A program made the translations under genes and the position numbers. The notes under the pieces were generated by a model that was not told the origin of the DNA, ran no database searches, and saw nothing but the letters and a program-made list of their open reading frames with translations. Source: CAZHTS01 sp964535315 (GTDB lineage: Bacteria > Chloroflexota > Anaerolineae > Anaerolineales > Anaerolineaceae). Taken from it: a stretch of DNA of 27,117 bases. Below, piece after piece: positions 9,618 to 16,532 of this stretch. Location: contig CAZHTS010000061.1 of assembly GCA_964535315.1 (NCBI GenBank), positions 1 to 27,117 on the forward strand. Direction: 5' to 3'. The number at the start of each line of letters is the position of its first letter. The stretch's first letter is position 1.

Positions 9618-10307
9618 TCAGGCAGCAATCGACTTGGCATCCTGGCGACGTTCTTCTGCTGCCAGCTCGGTAATCTCACGAATATCGGCAAANNNNNNNN
9701 NNNNNNNNNNNNNNNNNNNNNNNNNNNNNNNNNNNNNNNNNNNNNNNNNNNNNNNNNNNNNNNNNNNNNNNNNNNNNNNNNNNNNNNNNNNNTACACGTC
9801 TTTAAACGGCTCGAAATGATTGATGCGGATATCCATAAAGGACCAGCCCTTCTTGCGGATCATACGGCGCAATTGGTCTTCGATCAGGCGCCCCGCCGGC
9901 AGACCCGATTGCGGATCGGTCAGACTCTCACGCTCCGAACGGGCCAGCGCATTTTGCACGCGCAATTTCAGTTCCTCGATGTCAAACGGCTTGGTGATGT
10001 AATCCACCGCCTCCAGTTCGAGACCCTTCAGTTTATCGCTGCGCTCGTCTTTCTGCGTCAGGAAAATGACGGGGATATGGCTGGTGCGCGTATTGGTGCG
10101 CAATGTGCGGCATACCTCATAGCCATCAATATCCGGCAGCATGATATCCAGCATGATTAAATGAGGCATCACGTGTCGGGTGCGATCTAACGCCTCCGAA
10201 CCGCGTGAGGCCACATCGATATCATACCCCATGCCATTAAAATAGATCCGCAGCATATTGGCGATATCCACATCATCTTCAACGACCAAAAGGCGGGCTT
10301 TACCCAT
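9618..10307 (-). CDS. Response regulator with receiver and degenerate GGDEF-like domain, interrupted by an assembly gap
   Basis: Receiver domain at residues 1-122 with Glu10/Asp11, phospho-acceptor Asp54 (LIMLDIMLPD), Thr84 and Lys106 (YITKPF). A helical linker leads to SLTDPQSGLPAGRLIED (128-144) and MDIRINHFEPFKDV (158-171), recognisable as the start of a GGDEF fold. The usual LTDxLTGLxNRR and DIDHFKxxND motifs are altered (second metal Asp position reads Asn), suggesting no diguanylate cyclase activity. The GGDEF loop itself is in the gap. After the gap one frame gives FADIREITELAAEERRQDAK and a TGA at 9618; the other two frames look non-coding or stop. It is the first gene of the kinase operon, 20 bases before the kinase start. 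Confidence 0.83.
   Translation of the reverse strand: MGKARLLVVEDDVDIANMLRIYFNGMGYDIDVASRGSEALDRTRHVMPHLIMLDIMLPDIDGYEVCRTLRTNTRTSHIPVIFLTQKDERSDKLKGLELEAVDYITKPFDIEELKLRVQNALARSERESLTDPQSGLPAGRLIEDQLRRMIRKKGWSFMDIRINHFEPFKDVXXXXXXXXXXXXXXXXXXXXXXXXXXXXXXXXXXFADIREITELAAEERRQDAKSIAA
9693..9792. other. Assembly gap (100 N) inside the REC/GGDEF-like regulator
   Basis: Exactly 100 N. It covers the region where the GG(D/E)EF loop and the core of the domain would be, so catalytic competence cannot be judged directly. The family length suggests roughly 250-350 missing bases. Confidence 0.97.
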
Positions 10308-10345
10308 TAGAGCCTCCCTGCTATGAATAGAGGAGTGGTATAGTT

Positions 10346-10361
10346 TGACCGATAGCGGTCA
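10346..10361. promoter_or_regulatory. Perfect inverted repeat, possible operator, in the leader of the kinase operon
   Basis: TGACCG-ATAG-CGGTCA, a 6-base perfect inverted repeat with a 4-base centre, 39 bases upstream of the regulator start codon. It could be an operator or a small leader hairpin. No T tract follows, so it is not a terminator. Confidence 0.35.
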
Positions 10362-10425
10362 CACGAGTGCAAACAGAGAACCATGAAAAAGTACCTGACA
10401 CCGAATGACAGCCGGTATCGTATTA

Positions 10426-10454
10426 ATATTACGCCAAAGTCTTCGATCTGGCAA
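10426..10454 (-). promoter_or_regulatory. Putative promoter of the REC / multi-GAF kinase operon
   Basis: TTGCCA (10454-10449), 17-base spacer, TAATAT (10431-10426): 5/6 and 4/6 matches to consensus. The expected leader is about 110 bases and contains the inverted repeat at 10346-10361. The 215-base stretch 10308-10522 holds no convincing gene; it also has TTAAG-TCGAG-CTTAA at 10477-10491. Confidence 0.45.
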
Positions 10455-10522
10455 CCGTTTCAAGTCTACGTTTTTCTTAAGTCGAGCTTAAAATCGGGCG
10501 AATCTGCCTGACCAGCCACCTT

Positions 10523-11800
10523 TTACCAGCTTTCCTGTACCGCTTCCCCCGGCCGCGGGTAAAGCCGTGGGTGCTGCTGCGCCCCACGCATGGCAAAATG
10601 ATCGCTGTCTTCATATCGGATGTCGCGATCGATCACCCGCCGCTCAGGCGAGGCGACCAGCACCACGTCCGATTCGATCGTGCGCGCCGGGTAAACGATC
10701 ATCCCCGCCCCAATGCGGCAGTTATGCCCCACGCAGCCCCCTAATACCGGCCGGTTCGACGGCCGTAACTGCCCGTTCGCATCGCGCGCCTTGAGCGGCG
10801 CCGAGACCAGATTGAAATCGGTAAACGTACTGCCGGCGCCGATAAAGGAATTGCGTCCCACGATGCACATCTGCAAACAGGTGTTTTGCGCCACCATACC
10901 GTTGTCCATCAAGGTGGTCATGAACAACGAGGCCCGGAATGGCAGGAAGGTGCCGTCTCCCACCACCGAAAGCATCAACTGGCAGCCCTGTGAAACGTTG
11001 GCGTTGTCGCCGATGATGCAGTTCTCGATCACCGCCCCTGCGCCCACCGTCACATTATTCCCAATCGAGGTCGGGCCGTGGATCACCGCCGAGGGGTCGA
11101 TCACACAATTGCGTCCGATCTCTACCACCTTCGAACATTCCAGCACCTGGCGGCCTTCGTACAGGGCGCTGGCCAATACCCCCAGTTTGAAAAACGGATC
11201 GCGGTTCAGGCGATTCTCAAAACGGGCGCCACGCCCGAACAGGCCGAAGACCATGTCGGCAATAAAGATATGCACCCACGAGTCGATGGCAATCAGGCTG
11301 CGCAGCGGCACCTGGTAAATCAGGTCGCCCTGTTCCGAGGCCATGTACGTCGGCACGTGGTAATAGCCAATTTCGCGCGCCTGCAAATCGACGATCAACG
11401 GGTCGGCGTTGGGTTCCGGGCCGTTGGGGTAATACCACAGATCCGCCAGATAGATATCGCCTACCTGGGTGTACGACAACGAGAGCGGCAGGATATGCTC
11501 GCGAAAGGCGGGGTCGTTAATGCTGAAAGCCGCCCGGCAGGCGTGCTTGCGCTTTTGCGCCTCGCTCATGAAGGCGTCGATATAATGTTGATCGAAGAAC
11601 AGGTTGTCGCGATAGACGATGCAGGCCTCGCGAATCTGCGGGAAACGCGCCCCCGGGGCCAGTTCGACCTCGCGCCGGGTGTAAGGCGTCAGCACATCTC
11701 GCTGGAACAACCACAAAGGTTTGTTTTGAATGCGCAGATCGCGCGCCACCTCGTTGAACGGCGGGATCGAGCGTTTGGACTGCAAGATAATTTTGAGCAT
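10523..11800 (-). CDS. Left-handed beta-helix (hexapeptide-repeat) protein, nucleotidyltransferase/acyltransferase-like
   Basis: 425 residues. Residues about 224-385 show hexapeptide repeats of a left-handed beta helix: VVEIGRNCVIDPSAVIHG, TSIGNNVTVGAGAVIENCII, CIVGRNSFIGAGSTF, NCRIGAGMIVYPA. The N-terminal 220 residues (for example IVYRDNLFFDQHYIDAF, AAFSINDPAFREHILPL) resemble, weakly, the sugar-nucleotide pyrophosphorylase-like part found in front of such helices. No GxGTRxxPxT nucleotide-binding motif is visible, so catalytic nucleotidyl transfer is doubtful. AGGTG lies 5 bases before the ATG. It is the last gene of the PATAN-GTPase operon, 12 bases after the V4R-like gene. It may act on envelope sugars or lipids, or be structural; substrate unknown. 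Confidence 0.75.
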   Translation of the reverse strand: MLKIILQSKRSIPPFNEVARDLRIQNKPLWLFQRDVLTPYTRREVELAPGARFPQIREACIVYRDNLFFDQHYIDAFMSEAQKRKHACRAAFSINDPAFREHILPLSLSYTQVGDIYLADLWYYPNGPEPNADPLIVDLQAREIGYYHVPTYMASEQGDLIYQVPLRSLIAIDSWVHIFIADMVFGLFGRGARFENRLNRDPFFKLGVLASALYEGRQVLECSKVVEIGRNCVIDPSAVIHGPTSIGNNVTVGAGAVIENCIIGDNANVSQGCQLMLSVVGDGTFLPFRASLFMTTLMDNGMVAQNTCLQMCIVGRNSFIGAGSTFTDFNLVSAPLKARDANGQLRPSNRPVLGGCVGHNCRIGAGMIVYPARTIESDVVLVASPERRVIDRDIRYEDSDHFAMRGAQQHPRLYPRPGEAVQESW

Positions 11801-11812
11801 AAGACACCTGCC

Positions 11813-12433
11813 TCAATCCACCGGGGTCTTTTCAATCCGCAGCGCACAGGCGGCGCCATCGCCGGCCAACGCCCGCACCGGATAATACCGTCCGCCGCTC
11901 GTCCAGGCGAAGAACTCTTGCAACAGCCCACCGACAAAGCAGCATTCCTGCGCCGCCGGGTTATCGGCCCCACCCTGTGACCACGGGCTGGCCTGCATCT
12001 GCCAGCGCCAATGACCCGCTTCTTCCATCACCGTGATGGGCTGGTGCGTCTCGCGCTGCAAACAGGCAGCCAGTTCTCCCAGGCCGCTGCGCAGGCGCGC
12101 CGGCAAAGACTGCAGGCGATAGCCCAGACTGAGCAGGCGATGCGGACCGTTGGGCGCGCCCATCAACGCCGAAAAACCGGCCCGCCCAGAACGCAGCAGG
12201 ATACCGCGTGTACCCTGCGGGCCGTATTCGACCAGCAGGCGATCCTGCAGGGCGGCAATGTCATCATAATCGATCTCGGCCGGGACGTACAAGCGCTCGT
12301 CTTTTCCCAGCCAGCCGTATTGCGCCGTGCCGGCCAGAATGCGCCGCAAGGCATCTCGACCAATCACTTCACTTACCCCAGCCAGTGTCCAGCGGCCTAT
12401 ACTTCCTGAACAGTGGAACGTAGACGAGTTCAT
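11813..12433 (-). CDS. V4R-like putative small-molecule-binding protein
   Basis: 206 residues, no signal peptide or TM segment. The pattern is like hydrocarbon-binding/4-vinyl-reductase (V4R) domains: an N-terminal helical part (GRDALRRILAG), a central helix-rich part (RSGLGELAACLQRETHQPI), a strand pair VMEEAGHWRWQMQ, and the typical ending in which a glycine-rich hairpin and Cys lead to a final strand (GRYYPVRALAGDGAACALRI). Cys residues in CCFVGGLLQEFFAW and AACAL fit the fold. Assignment rests on pattern, not on a strict motif. The ATG overlaps the stop of the upstream hydrolase (ATGA), implying translational coupling. V4R domains often sense ligands, which would suit a signalling operon. 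It could also be an unrelated hypothetical protein. Confidence 0.6.
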   Translation of the reverse strand: MNSSTFHCSGSIGRWTLAGVSEVIGRDALRRILAGTAQYGWLGKDERLYVPAEIDYDDIAALQDRLLVEYGPQGTRGILLRSGRAGFSALMGAPNGPHRLLSLGYRLQSLPARLRSGLGELAACLQRETHQPITVMEEAGHWRWQMQASPWSQGGADNPAAQECCFVGGLLQEFFAWTSGGRYYPVRALAGDGAACALRIEKTPVD

Positions 12434-13266
12434 TCTGGAGAAGCAGAAGGCAGTGGAGATGACGCCGGGGGCGGCGGCGGGATGGGCGCGTCCAGGAAAT
12501 CCTTTAATTTTTCCATGAACGGCCGGGGATCATCCAGCATGATGAAATGCCCGGCCTTGTGGAAACGCTCGATGCGCGCCTCCGGCAGACCGGCTTTGAG
12601 CGCCTTCCACTGGTTCGGGTTGACAATATTATCTCGATCGCCAAACATGCCCATCGCCGGCACCTGAATGGTGTTCAGGTTGGGGCGTAAATCGGTACGG
12701 CGCAGCGAAGCGATGCTCAACAGGAAAGATTCCAGGGTGGTGCGCGACAGATCGCGGTCCATCATATCCGGGAAACGCGGATCACTACAAATAAAAGGCG
12801 ACGCCACCCGCATCCCAAAGCGGAAGGCGCCCATCATGTTAAACAACAGATAAGCGATCGAACGATACCCCGCCACCTTGAGCGGCAGCGCCAACGAGGA
12901 GCCCACAATCGGCGAACCCACGATCACCACCTTGCGCACACGCTCGGGATGGTTGAGGGCCACCGACAGGCTGACCGTACCACCCATACTGTGCCCCACC
13001 AGGGGCGCGCTCATAATACCCAATTGATCCATGAACTGGTCGACCAGGGCCACGAAATCCTGCACGCGATAGGTGCTGCGCTTTTTCCCGGATTCGCCAA
13101 AACCCCAGAAATCCAGCGCGTAGGTACGATAATACTGGCCCAGAAAAGTCATGGTCTCTTGCCACAGGCCCCAGGAGCCAAGCCAGCCATGCAGCAAAAT
13201 TACCGGACGACCCTTTCCGTGGACTTCATAATGAACGATACCCTGATCTGTGGTGATGGACGACAC
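12430..13266 (-). CDS. Alpha/beta hydrolase with intact catalytic triad
   Basis: 278 residues. HGWLGSW (26-32) oxyanion motif, nucleophile elbow GHSMG (91-95) with Ser93, acid Asp212 in GDRDNIV and base His240 in AGHF. The tail (about 262-278) is Pro/Ser-rich (DAPIPPPPPASSPLP), perhaps a flexible interaction tail. The start is GTG at 13266, chosen because AAAGGG lies about 8 bases before it and because the N-terminus then aligns residue for residue with the paralogue at 1592-2380 (IVHYEVxGxGRP). It follows the GTPase gene by 27 bases and overlaps the V4R-like gene by 4. The substrate is unknown; family members include esterases, lipases and epoxide hydrolases. Confidence 0.9.
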   Translation of the reverse strand: MSSITTDQGIVHYEVHGKGRPVILLHGWLGSWGLWQETMTFLGQYYRTYALDFWGFGESGKKRSTYRVQDFVALVDQFMDQLGIMSAPLVGHSMGGTVSLSVALNHPERVRKVVIVGSPIVGSSLALPLKVAGYRSIAYLLFNMMGAFRFGMRVASPFICSDPRFPDMMDRDLSRTTLESFLLSIASLRRTDLRPNLNTIQVPAMGMFGDRDNIVNPNQWKALKAGLPEARIERFHKAGHFIMLDDPRPFMEKLKDFLDAPIPPPPPASSPLPSASPE

Positions 13267-13293
13267 GGCAGGTACCCTTTAAGGCCAGAAAAC

Positions 13294-13830
13294 CTACTGG
13301 GCCCCTTCCATTTCTGCCAGGATGCTGTACAACAACTCCAACAAAACTGATTTCACCTTGTCCCGGTCGGGCGCCACGCACGGCAGCAGCTTCACCTTGG
13401 GATCCAGGCGCAACGCCACGCGGATATCGTCGATATCCCAGGCCTCGGGACGATCCTGCTTGTTGGCCGCCACCACATACGGCGTCGGCGCATACGCCCG
13501 GAAGGTCTCCAGAATGCTGCGCGCCTCACGGAACGTTTCGGGACGATTGCTGTCCACCAGAACGATGAACCCCAACATCCCTTCAGACAGAATCTCCCAC
13601 ATGAAATCAAAGCGACGTTGTCCTGGCGTACCGAACAGATAGAGAACCAGATCGTCGTCAACCGTGATACGGCCAAAATCCATGGCAACGGTCGTCGACT
13701 CCTTGATTTTTTCGGGCTCCGCCGAAATCTTCCGTTCGGTGGAAACCACATCGATTTCGCTCACGGAGCGAATAAATTCGGATTTACCTGCATTGAAGGG
13801 TCCAGTAACGACAATTTTGACCGTTTGCAT
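13294..13830 (-). CDS. Ras-like small GTPase (MglA/CvnD-type GTP-binding protein)
   Basis: 178 residues. G1 P-loop GPFNAGKS (10-17), candidate G2 Thr in ESTTVAMDFG (44-53), G3 LFGTPGQRRFDFMW (65-78), G4 NKQD (123-126), G5-like CVAPDRD. In G3 the usual DxxG Asp is replaced by the FGTPGQ form typical of bacterial GTPases such as the actinobacterial conservon protein CvnD. No membrane segment. AAGGA precedes the ATG by about 9 bases, and the gene is 29 bases after the PATAN protein. By family precedent it is a nucleotide-dependent switch working with a roadblock or PATAN-type partner. No roadblock gene is visible here, so the PATAN protein is the likely partner. Confidence 0.93.
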   Translation of the reverse strand: MQTVKIVVTGPFNAGKSEFIRSVSEIDVVSTERKISAEPEKIKESTTVAMDFGRITVDDDLVLYLFGTPGQRRFDFMWEILSEGMLGFIVLVDSNRPETFREARSILETFRAYAPTPYVVAANKQDRPEAWDIDDIRVALRLDPKVKLLPCVAPDRDKVKSVLLELLYSILAEMEGAQ

Positions 13831-13859
13831 GAGACATCGTCCTTGTGTAGGATGAAGAA

Positions 13860-14675
13860 TTAGATCGAGCGAATACGAGAGATAAGACGGTTCACCAACG
13901 ACTTCTGTTCTTCCTTATCCGGCGTTGGGAACATGCGATTGCTGGTAGGCACAGGCATACCACCGGGGCGGATGATCTCCACCAGGCCGGCCTGCAACAG
14001 GCTGTACACCACCCGGCGGATTTCCAGGTCGTTCATCTTGGTCGCCTTGGCAATCTGACGCATCGAGTTCTTGGGGTTCACATACGAAACCACGCGCCAC
14101 TCCTCCACACTCAGATTGACATTCCGAATGTTGGTCTCGGGGCGATCGGTGAACTTGAGCGCCATGTCCAGGCTGGGGATTTCTTCCTGAAGCTGCTCCC
14201 ACTCACGCAGCTGGCGTGAGCCTTCAATGATCAGATTCTCCAGATCGATGCGCACCGCGATCTTATCTTCCGGCACGCTTTCGTCCGGATCGAAGCGGAA
14301 GAATCCCTCCACCCAGGTATACAGGCGACGAACGATGCCAATAAAATATTGCTGCAGGCTGGTGATGATGTCTTCTTGGGTGACGTAGCCAGCATTAATC
14401 AGCAGCAAACCCAATTCCTTATCCGTCATCTGGCCGGTGCGCTCGCGCAGCACCCGATACTGGCCGCCGGTGATCTTGTTGTTGCGTTGCAGGATCGCAG
14501 CCAGGCTGCCATCCTCTTCGCCCACCTGTGCATAAGCCAGCTTGCCCTCACGGAAGTTGATCCGCGCTACCTCGCCCGGGCCTTCGATGATCAGCGTCCC
14601 GGTTTTGTGCGCCAGATTAACAAGATTCAGTAACTGGGTAATAGAAAAATCTCTCAGGTTCCCTTTTAGCGCCAT
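13860..14675 (-). CDS. DUF4388 (PATAN) domain protein with C-terminal winged helix
   Basis: 271 residues, cytoplasmic. Residues 1-145 are a PATAN/DUF4388 domain: MALKGNLRDFSITQLLNLVN, KTGTLIIEGPGEVARINF, REGKLAYAQVGEEDG, then ELGLLLINAGYVTQEDI and a hairpin ending GFFRFDP. Residues 185-236 look like a winged helix (EEWRVVSYVNPKNSMRQIAK, EIRRVVYSLLQAGLVEII). PATAN proteins recur beside small GTPases and two-component genes in many phyla. Here it is the first gene of the operon, with a near-consensus promoter 55-83 bases upstream. GAGGCCTC, a palindrome containing GAGG, sits 10-17 bases before the ATG. It probably regulates or is regulated by the GTPase; DNA binding by the winged helix is possible but unproven. 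Confidence 0.9.
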   Translation of the reverse strand: MALKGNLRDFSITQLLNLVNLAHKTGTLIIEGPGEVARINFREGKLAYAQVGEEDGSLAAILQRNNKITGGQYRVLRERTGQMTDKELGLLLINAGYVTQEDIITSLQQYFIGIVRRLYTWVEGFFRFDPDESVPEDKIAVRIDLENLIIEGSRQLREWEQLQEEIPSLDMALKFTDRPETNIRNVNLSVEEWRVVSYVNPKNSMRQIAKATKMNDLEIRRVVYSLLQAGLVEIIRPGGMPVPTSNRMFPTPDKEEQKSLVNRLISRIRSI

Positions 14676-14729
14676 ATTATGGAGGCCTCGAATCCAACAA
14701 AATAAAAAGAGAGTGGGGCGTCAAGCAAA

Positions 14730-14758
14730 ATTATACACGTAAGACAGCACAGCGTCAA
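14730..14758 (-). promoter_or_regulatory. Near-consensus sigma-70 promoter of the PATAN-GTPase operon
   Basis: TTGACG (14758-14753), 17-base spacer, TATAAT (14735-14730). Transcription start expected near 14723, with a leader of about 48 bases. Confidence 0.85.
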
Positions 14759-14798
14759 TTAAAAATTGCTTACAAAAGAATAGCAGTAACGCTCGTAG

Positions 14799-14804
14799 TA
14801 TAAT
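14799..14804 (+). promoter_or_regulatory. -10 element TATAAT for the XPB-N-like gene
   Basis: A perfect TATAAT; no good -35 is visible 16-18 bases upstream. Expected start near 14811. This places the upstream in-frame TTG (14806) before the transcript begins and argues for the ATG at 14848, which has GGAGG at 14828-14832. Together with the minus-strand promoter it makes a compact divergent promoter region. Confidence 0.6.
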
Positions 14805-14847
14805 TTTGCTACCGATCTCATCGCCACCGGAGGATACATCATCTGCC

Positions 14848-16470
14848 ATGCCTGATTTGCTGCGCACCCTTCAGGGCAACGACCTGGGCTTCCTGCGTAT
14901 GGTTGCCCAGGCCTGGGGATTGGAATTAAACGCCCCCGATGCCCACACCGCCCTGCCGGCGCTGGTCAACGGCATTCGCAACCCCGCCCTGATCGCCGAG
15001 GTGATCGACGCCCTGCCGCGCCAGGCGCAGATCGCCCTTCAGGCGCTGCTCGAAAACGAGGGGCGCATCCCCTGGGCAACTTTTGCCCGCCGCCACGGTG
15101 AGGTGCGCAGCATGGGCGCCGCCCGCCGCGACCGCGAACGCCCCGACCTGAAACCCGCCTCCCCGGCCGAAATCCTGTGGTACCGGGCGCTGATCGGCAA
15201 GGCTTTCCTGGCCGGCGACAGCGGCGAGCCGCAGGAGTACGCCTACATCCCCGATGACCTGATTGAATTTCTGCAACCGCTCAGCGCCGCCGCCCCGCAG
15301 CCGCCCGGGCGCCCGGCCTCGCCGGCCGAGTGCGCCGCCGCCCAACCCGCCAGCGACGCCCTGCTCGACCAATCCTGCACCCTGCTGGCTGCCTGCCGCC
15401 TGTCCATGCCGCTGGAAACCCTGCCCGCCGGTTGGGCGCTGCCCCCCGCCACGCTGGCAGCCCTGCTGCAAACCGCCGGGCTGCTGGACAAGGCCCTGGC
15501 GCCGCGCCCCGAACCGGTGCGCGCCTTCCTCGAGGCCAGCCGCGGCGAGGCGCTGGCCCGCCTCGTCCAGGCCTGGATGCACAGCACGAGCTTCAACGAA
15601 CTGCGCCTGCTGCCCGGTCTGAAGTGCGAGGGCAACTGGCAAAACGATCCACTGCGCGCCCGCCAGGCCATCCTCGACCAGGTCAGCCACCTGCCGCAAG
15701 AGCGCTGGTGGAACCTGGCCGCCTTTGTCGCCGCCATCCACGACCGCCAACCCGATTTTCAACGTCCCGCCGGCGACTACGACTCGTGGTTCATCCGCCA
15801 GGAAACCAGCGGCGCCTATCTGCGCGGCTTCGCCAGTTGGGACGAGGTCGACGGCGCCCTGATCCGCTACCTGATCACGGTCATCCTGCCTGCCCTCGGG
15901 CTGGTAGAACTGGCCGCCCCGCAAGCCGGCAGTGCGCCTGCCGCCTTTCGCCTCTCACCCTGGGCCGCCGCCCTGTGGGGCGGCGCCGCGCCGCCGCTGC
16001 CCGCCGAAAACGCCTCGCTGCGCCTCAACGCCGAAGGCCACCTGCGCCTGCCCCCGCTGACGCCGCGTTCGGCCCGCTATCAGATCGCCCGCTTCTGCCA
16101 GTGGGAAGACGAGCAGGGCGGCGAACAGCGCTACCGCCTGACCCCCGCCGCGCTGGAGCGCGCCCGCCAGCAGGGCCTGCGCCCCAGCCACCTGCTGGGC
16201 CTGCTGCGCCGCCACAGCGCCGCGCCGCTGCCGCCCACCCTGGTGCAGGCGCTCGAACGTTGGGAACAGTTCGGCGTGCAGGCCGGGCTGGAACAGGTCA
16301 GCCTGCTGCGCGTCGCCGCCCCCGAGATGCTCTCGGCGCTGCGCAAGAGCCGCGCCGCCCGCTGCCTGGGCGAGGCGCTCAACCCCACCACCGCCCTGGT
16401 GCGCCCCGGCTGCGAGGCCCAGGTGCTGGCCGCCCTGGCTGAGCTGGGCTATCTGGGTGAGTGCAAATAG
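14848..16470 (+). CDS. XPB/Ssl2 helicase N-terminal-like domain protein (helicase-associated, no helicase core)
   Basis: 540 residues from the ATG at 14848. The same frame extends to a TTG at 14806, but a TATAAT sits over that position. No Walker A or DEAD/DEAH box is visible, so this is not a helicase by itself. The C-terminus fits the helicase-associated XPB-N-like family: YRLTPAALERARQQGLRPSH, LLGLLRRHSAAPLPPTLVQA, LERWEQFGVQAG, VSLLRVAAPEMLSAL, ALNPTTALVRPG, LAALAELGYLGE. The N-terminus (DLLRTLQGNDLGFLRMVAQA, LPRQAQIALQALLENEGRI) matches the helical front of such proteins. The gene is visibly richer in GC and Ala/Pro/Arg than its neighbours. The family is often stand-alone in Actinobacteria and Chloroflexota, with unknown function; a nucleic-acid role is only implied by the name. 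Confidence 0.75.
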   Translation: MPDLLRTLQGNDLGFLRMVAQAWGLELNAPDAHTALPALVNGIRNPALIAEVIDALPRQAQIALQALLENEGRIPWATFARRHGEVRSMGAARRDRERPDLKPASPAEILWYRALIGKAFLAGDSGEPQEYAYIPDDLIEFLQPLSAAAPQPPGRPASPAECAAAQPASDALLDQSCTLLAACRLSMPLETLPAGWALPPATLAALLQTAGLLDKALAPRPEPVRAFLEASRGEALARLVQAWMHSTSFNELRLLPGLKCEGNWQNDPLRARQAILDQVSHLPQERWWNLAAFVAAIHDRQPDFQRPAGDYDSWFIRQETSGAYLRGFASWDEVDGALIRYLITVILPALGLVELAAPQAGSAPAAFRLSPWAAALWGGAAPPLPAENASLRLNAEGHLRLPPLTPRSARYQIARFCQWEDEQGGEQRYRLTPAALERARQQGLRPSHLLGLLRRHSAAPLPPTLVQALERWEQFGVQAGLEQVSLLRVAAPEMLSALRKSRAARCLGEALNPTTALVRPGCEAQVLAALAELGYLGECK

Positions 16471-16473
16471 GGG

Positions 16474-16505
16474 TATAATCACCGCGAGGGGATTTTCCCC
16501 CCGCG
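16474..16505 (+). promoter_or_regulatory. -10 box and 5' hairpin in front of kbl
   Basis: TATAAT at 16474-16479 without a clear -35, then a hairpin at 16483-16505: CGCGAGGGG, loop ATTTT, CCCCCCGCG, with one A-C mismatch. The hairpin would lie at the very 5' end of a transcript from this box. It might instead be a terminator-like stem for the preceding gene, but no T tract follows. Confidence 0.4.
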
Positions 16506-16532
16506 TATCCATCTTCCCAACGTGAGGTGTGC

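Noticed and set aside
10477..10491. TTAAG-TCGAG-CTTAA as a terminator for the beta-helix gene
   Set aside because: On the minus strand it is followed by A, not T, and the stem is only 5 AT-rich pairs.
10383..10511. A 42-codon plus-strand open frame in the intergenic region
   Set aside because: No ribosome site, ordinary codon mix, antisense to the leader and promoter of the kinase operon, and no recognisable motif.
14806..14847. TTG-start extension of the XPB-N-like protein
   Set aside because: It overlaps the zone just after TATAAT (14799-14804), before the expected transcript start; the ATG at 14848 has a GGAGG upstream.
15330..16442. Long Arg/Pro-rich plus-strand frame inside the XPB-N-like gene
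   Set aside because: Low-complexity shadow typical of GC-rich coding DNA; the other frame has family-like sequence.
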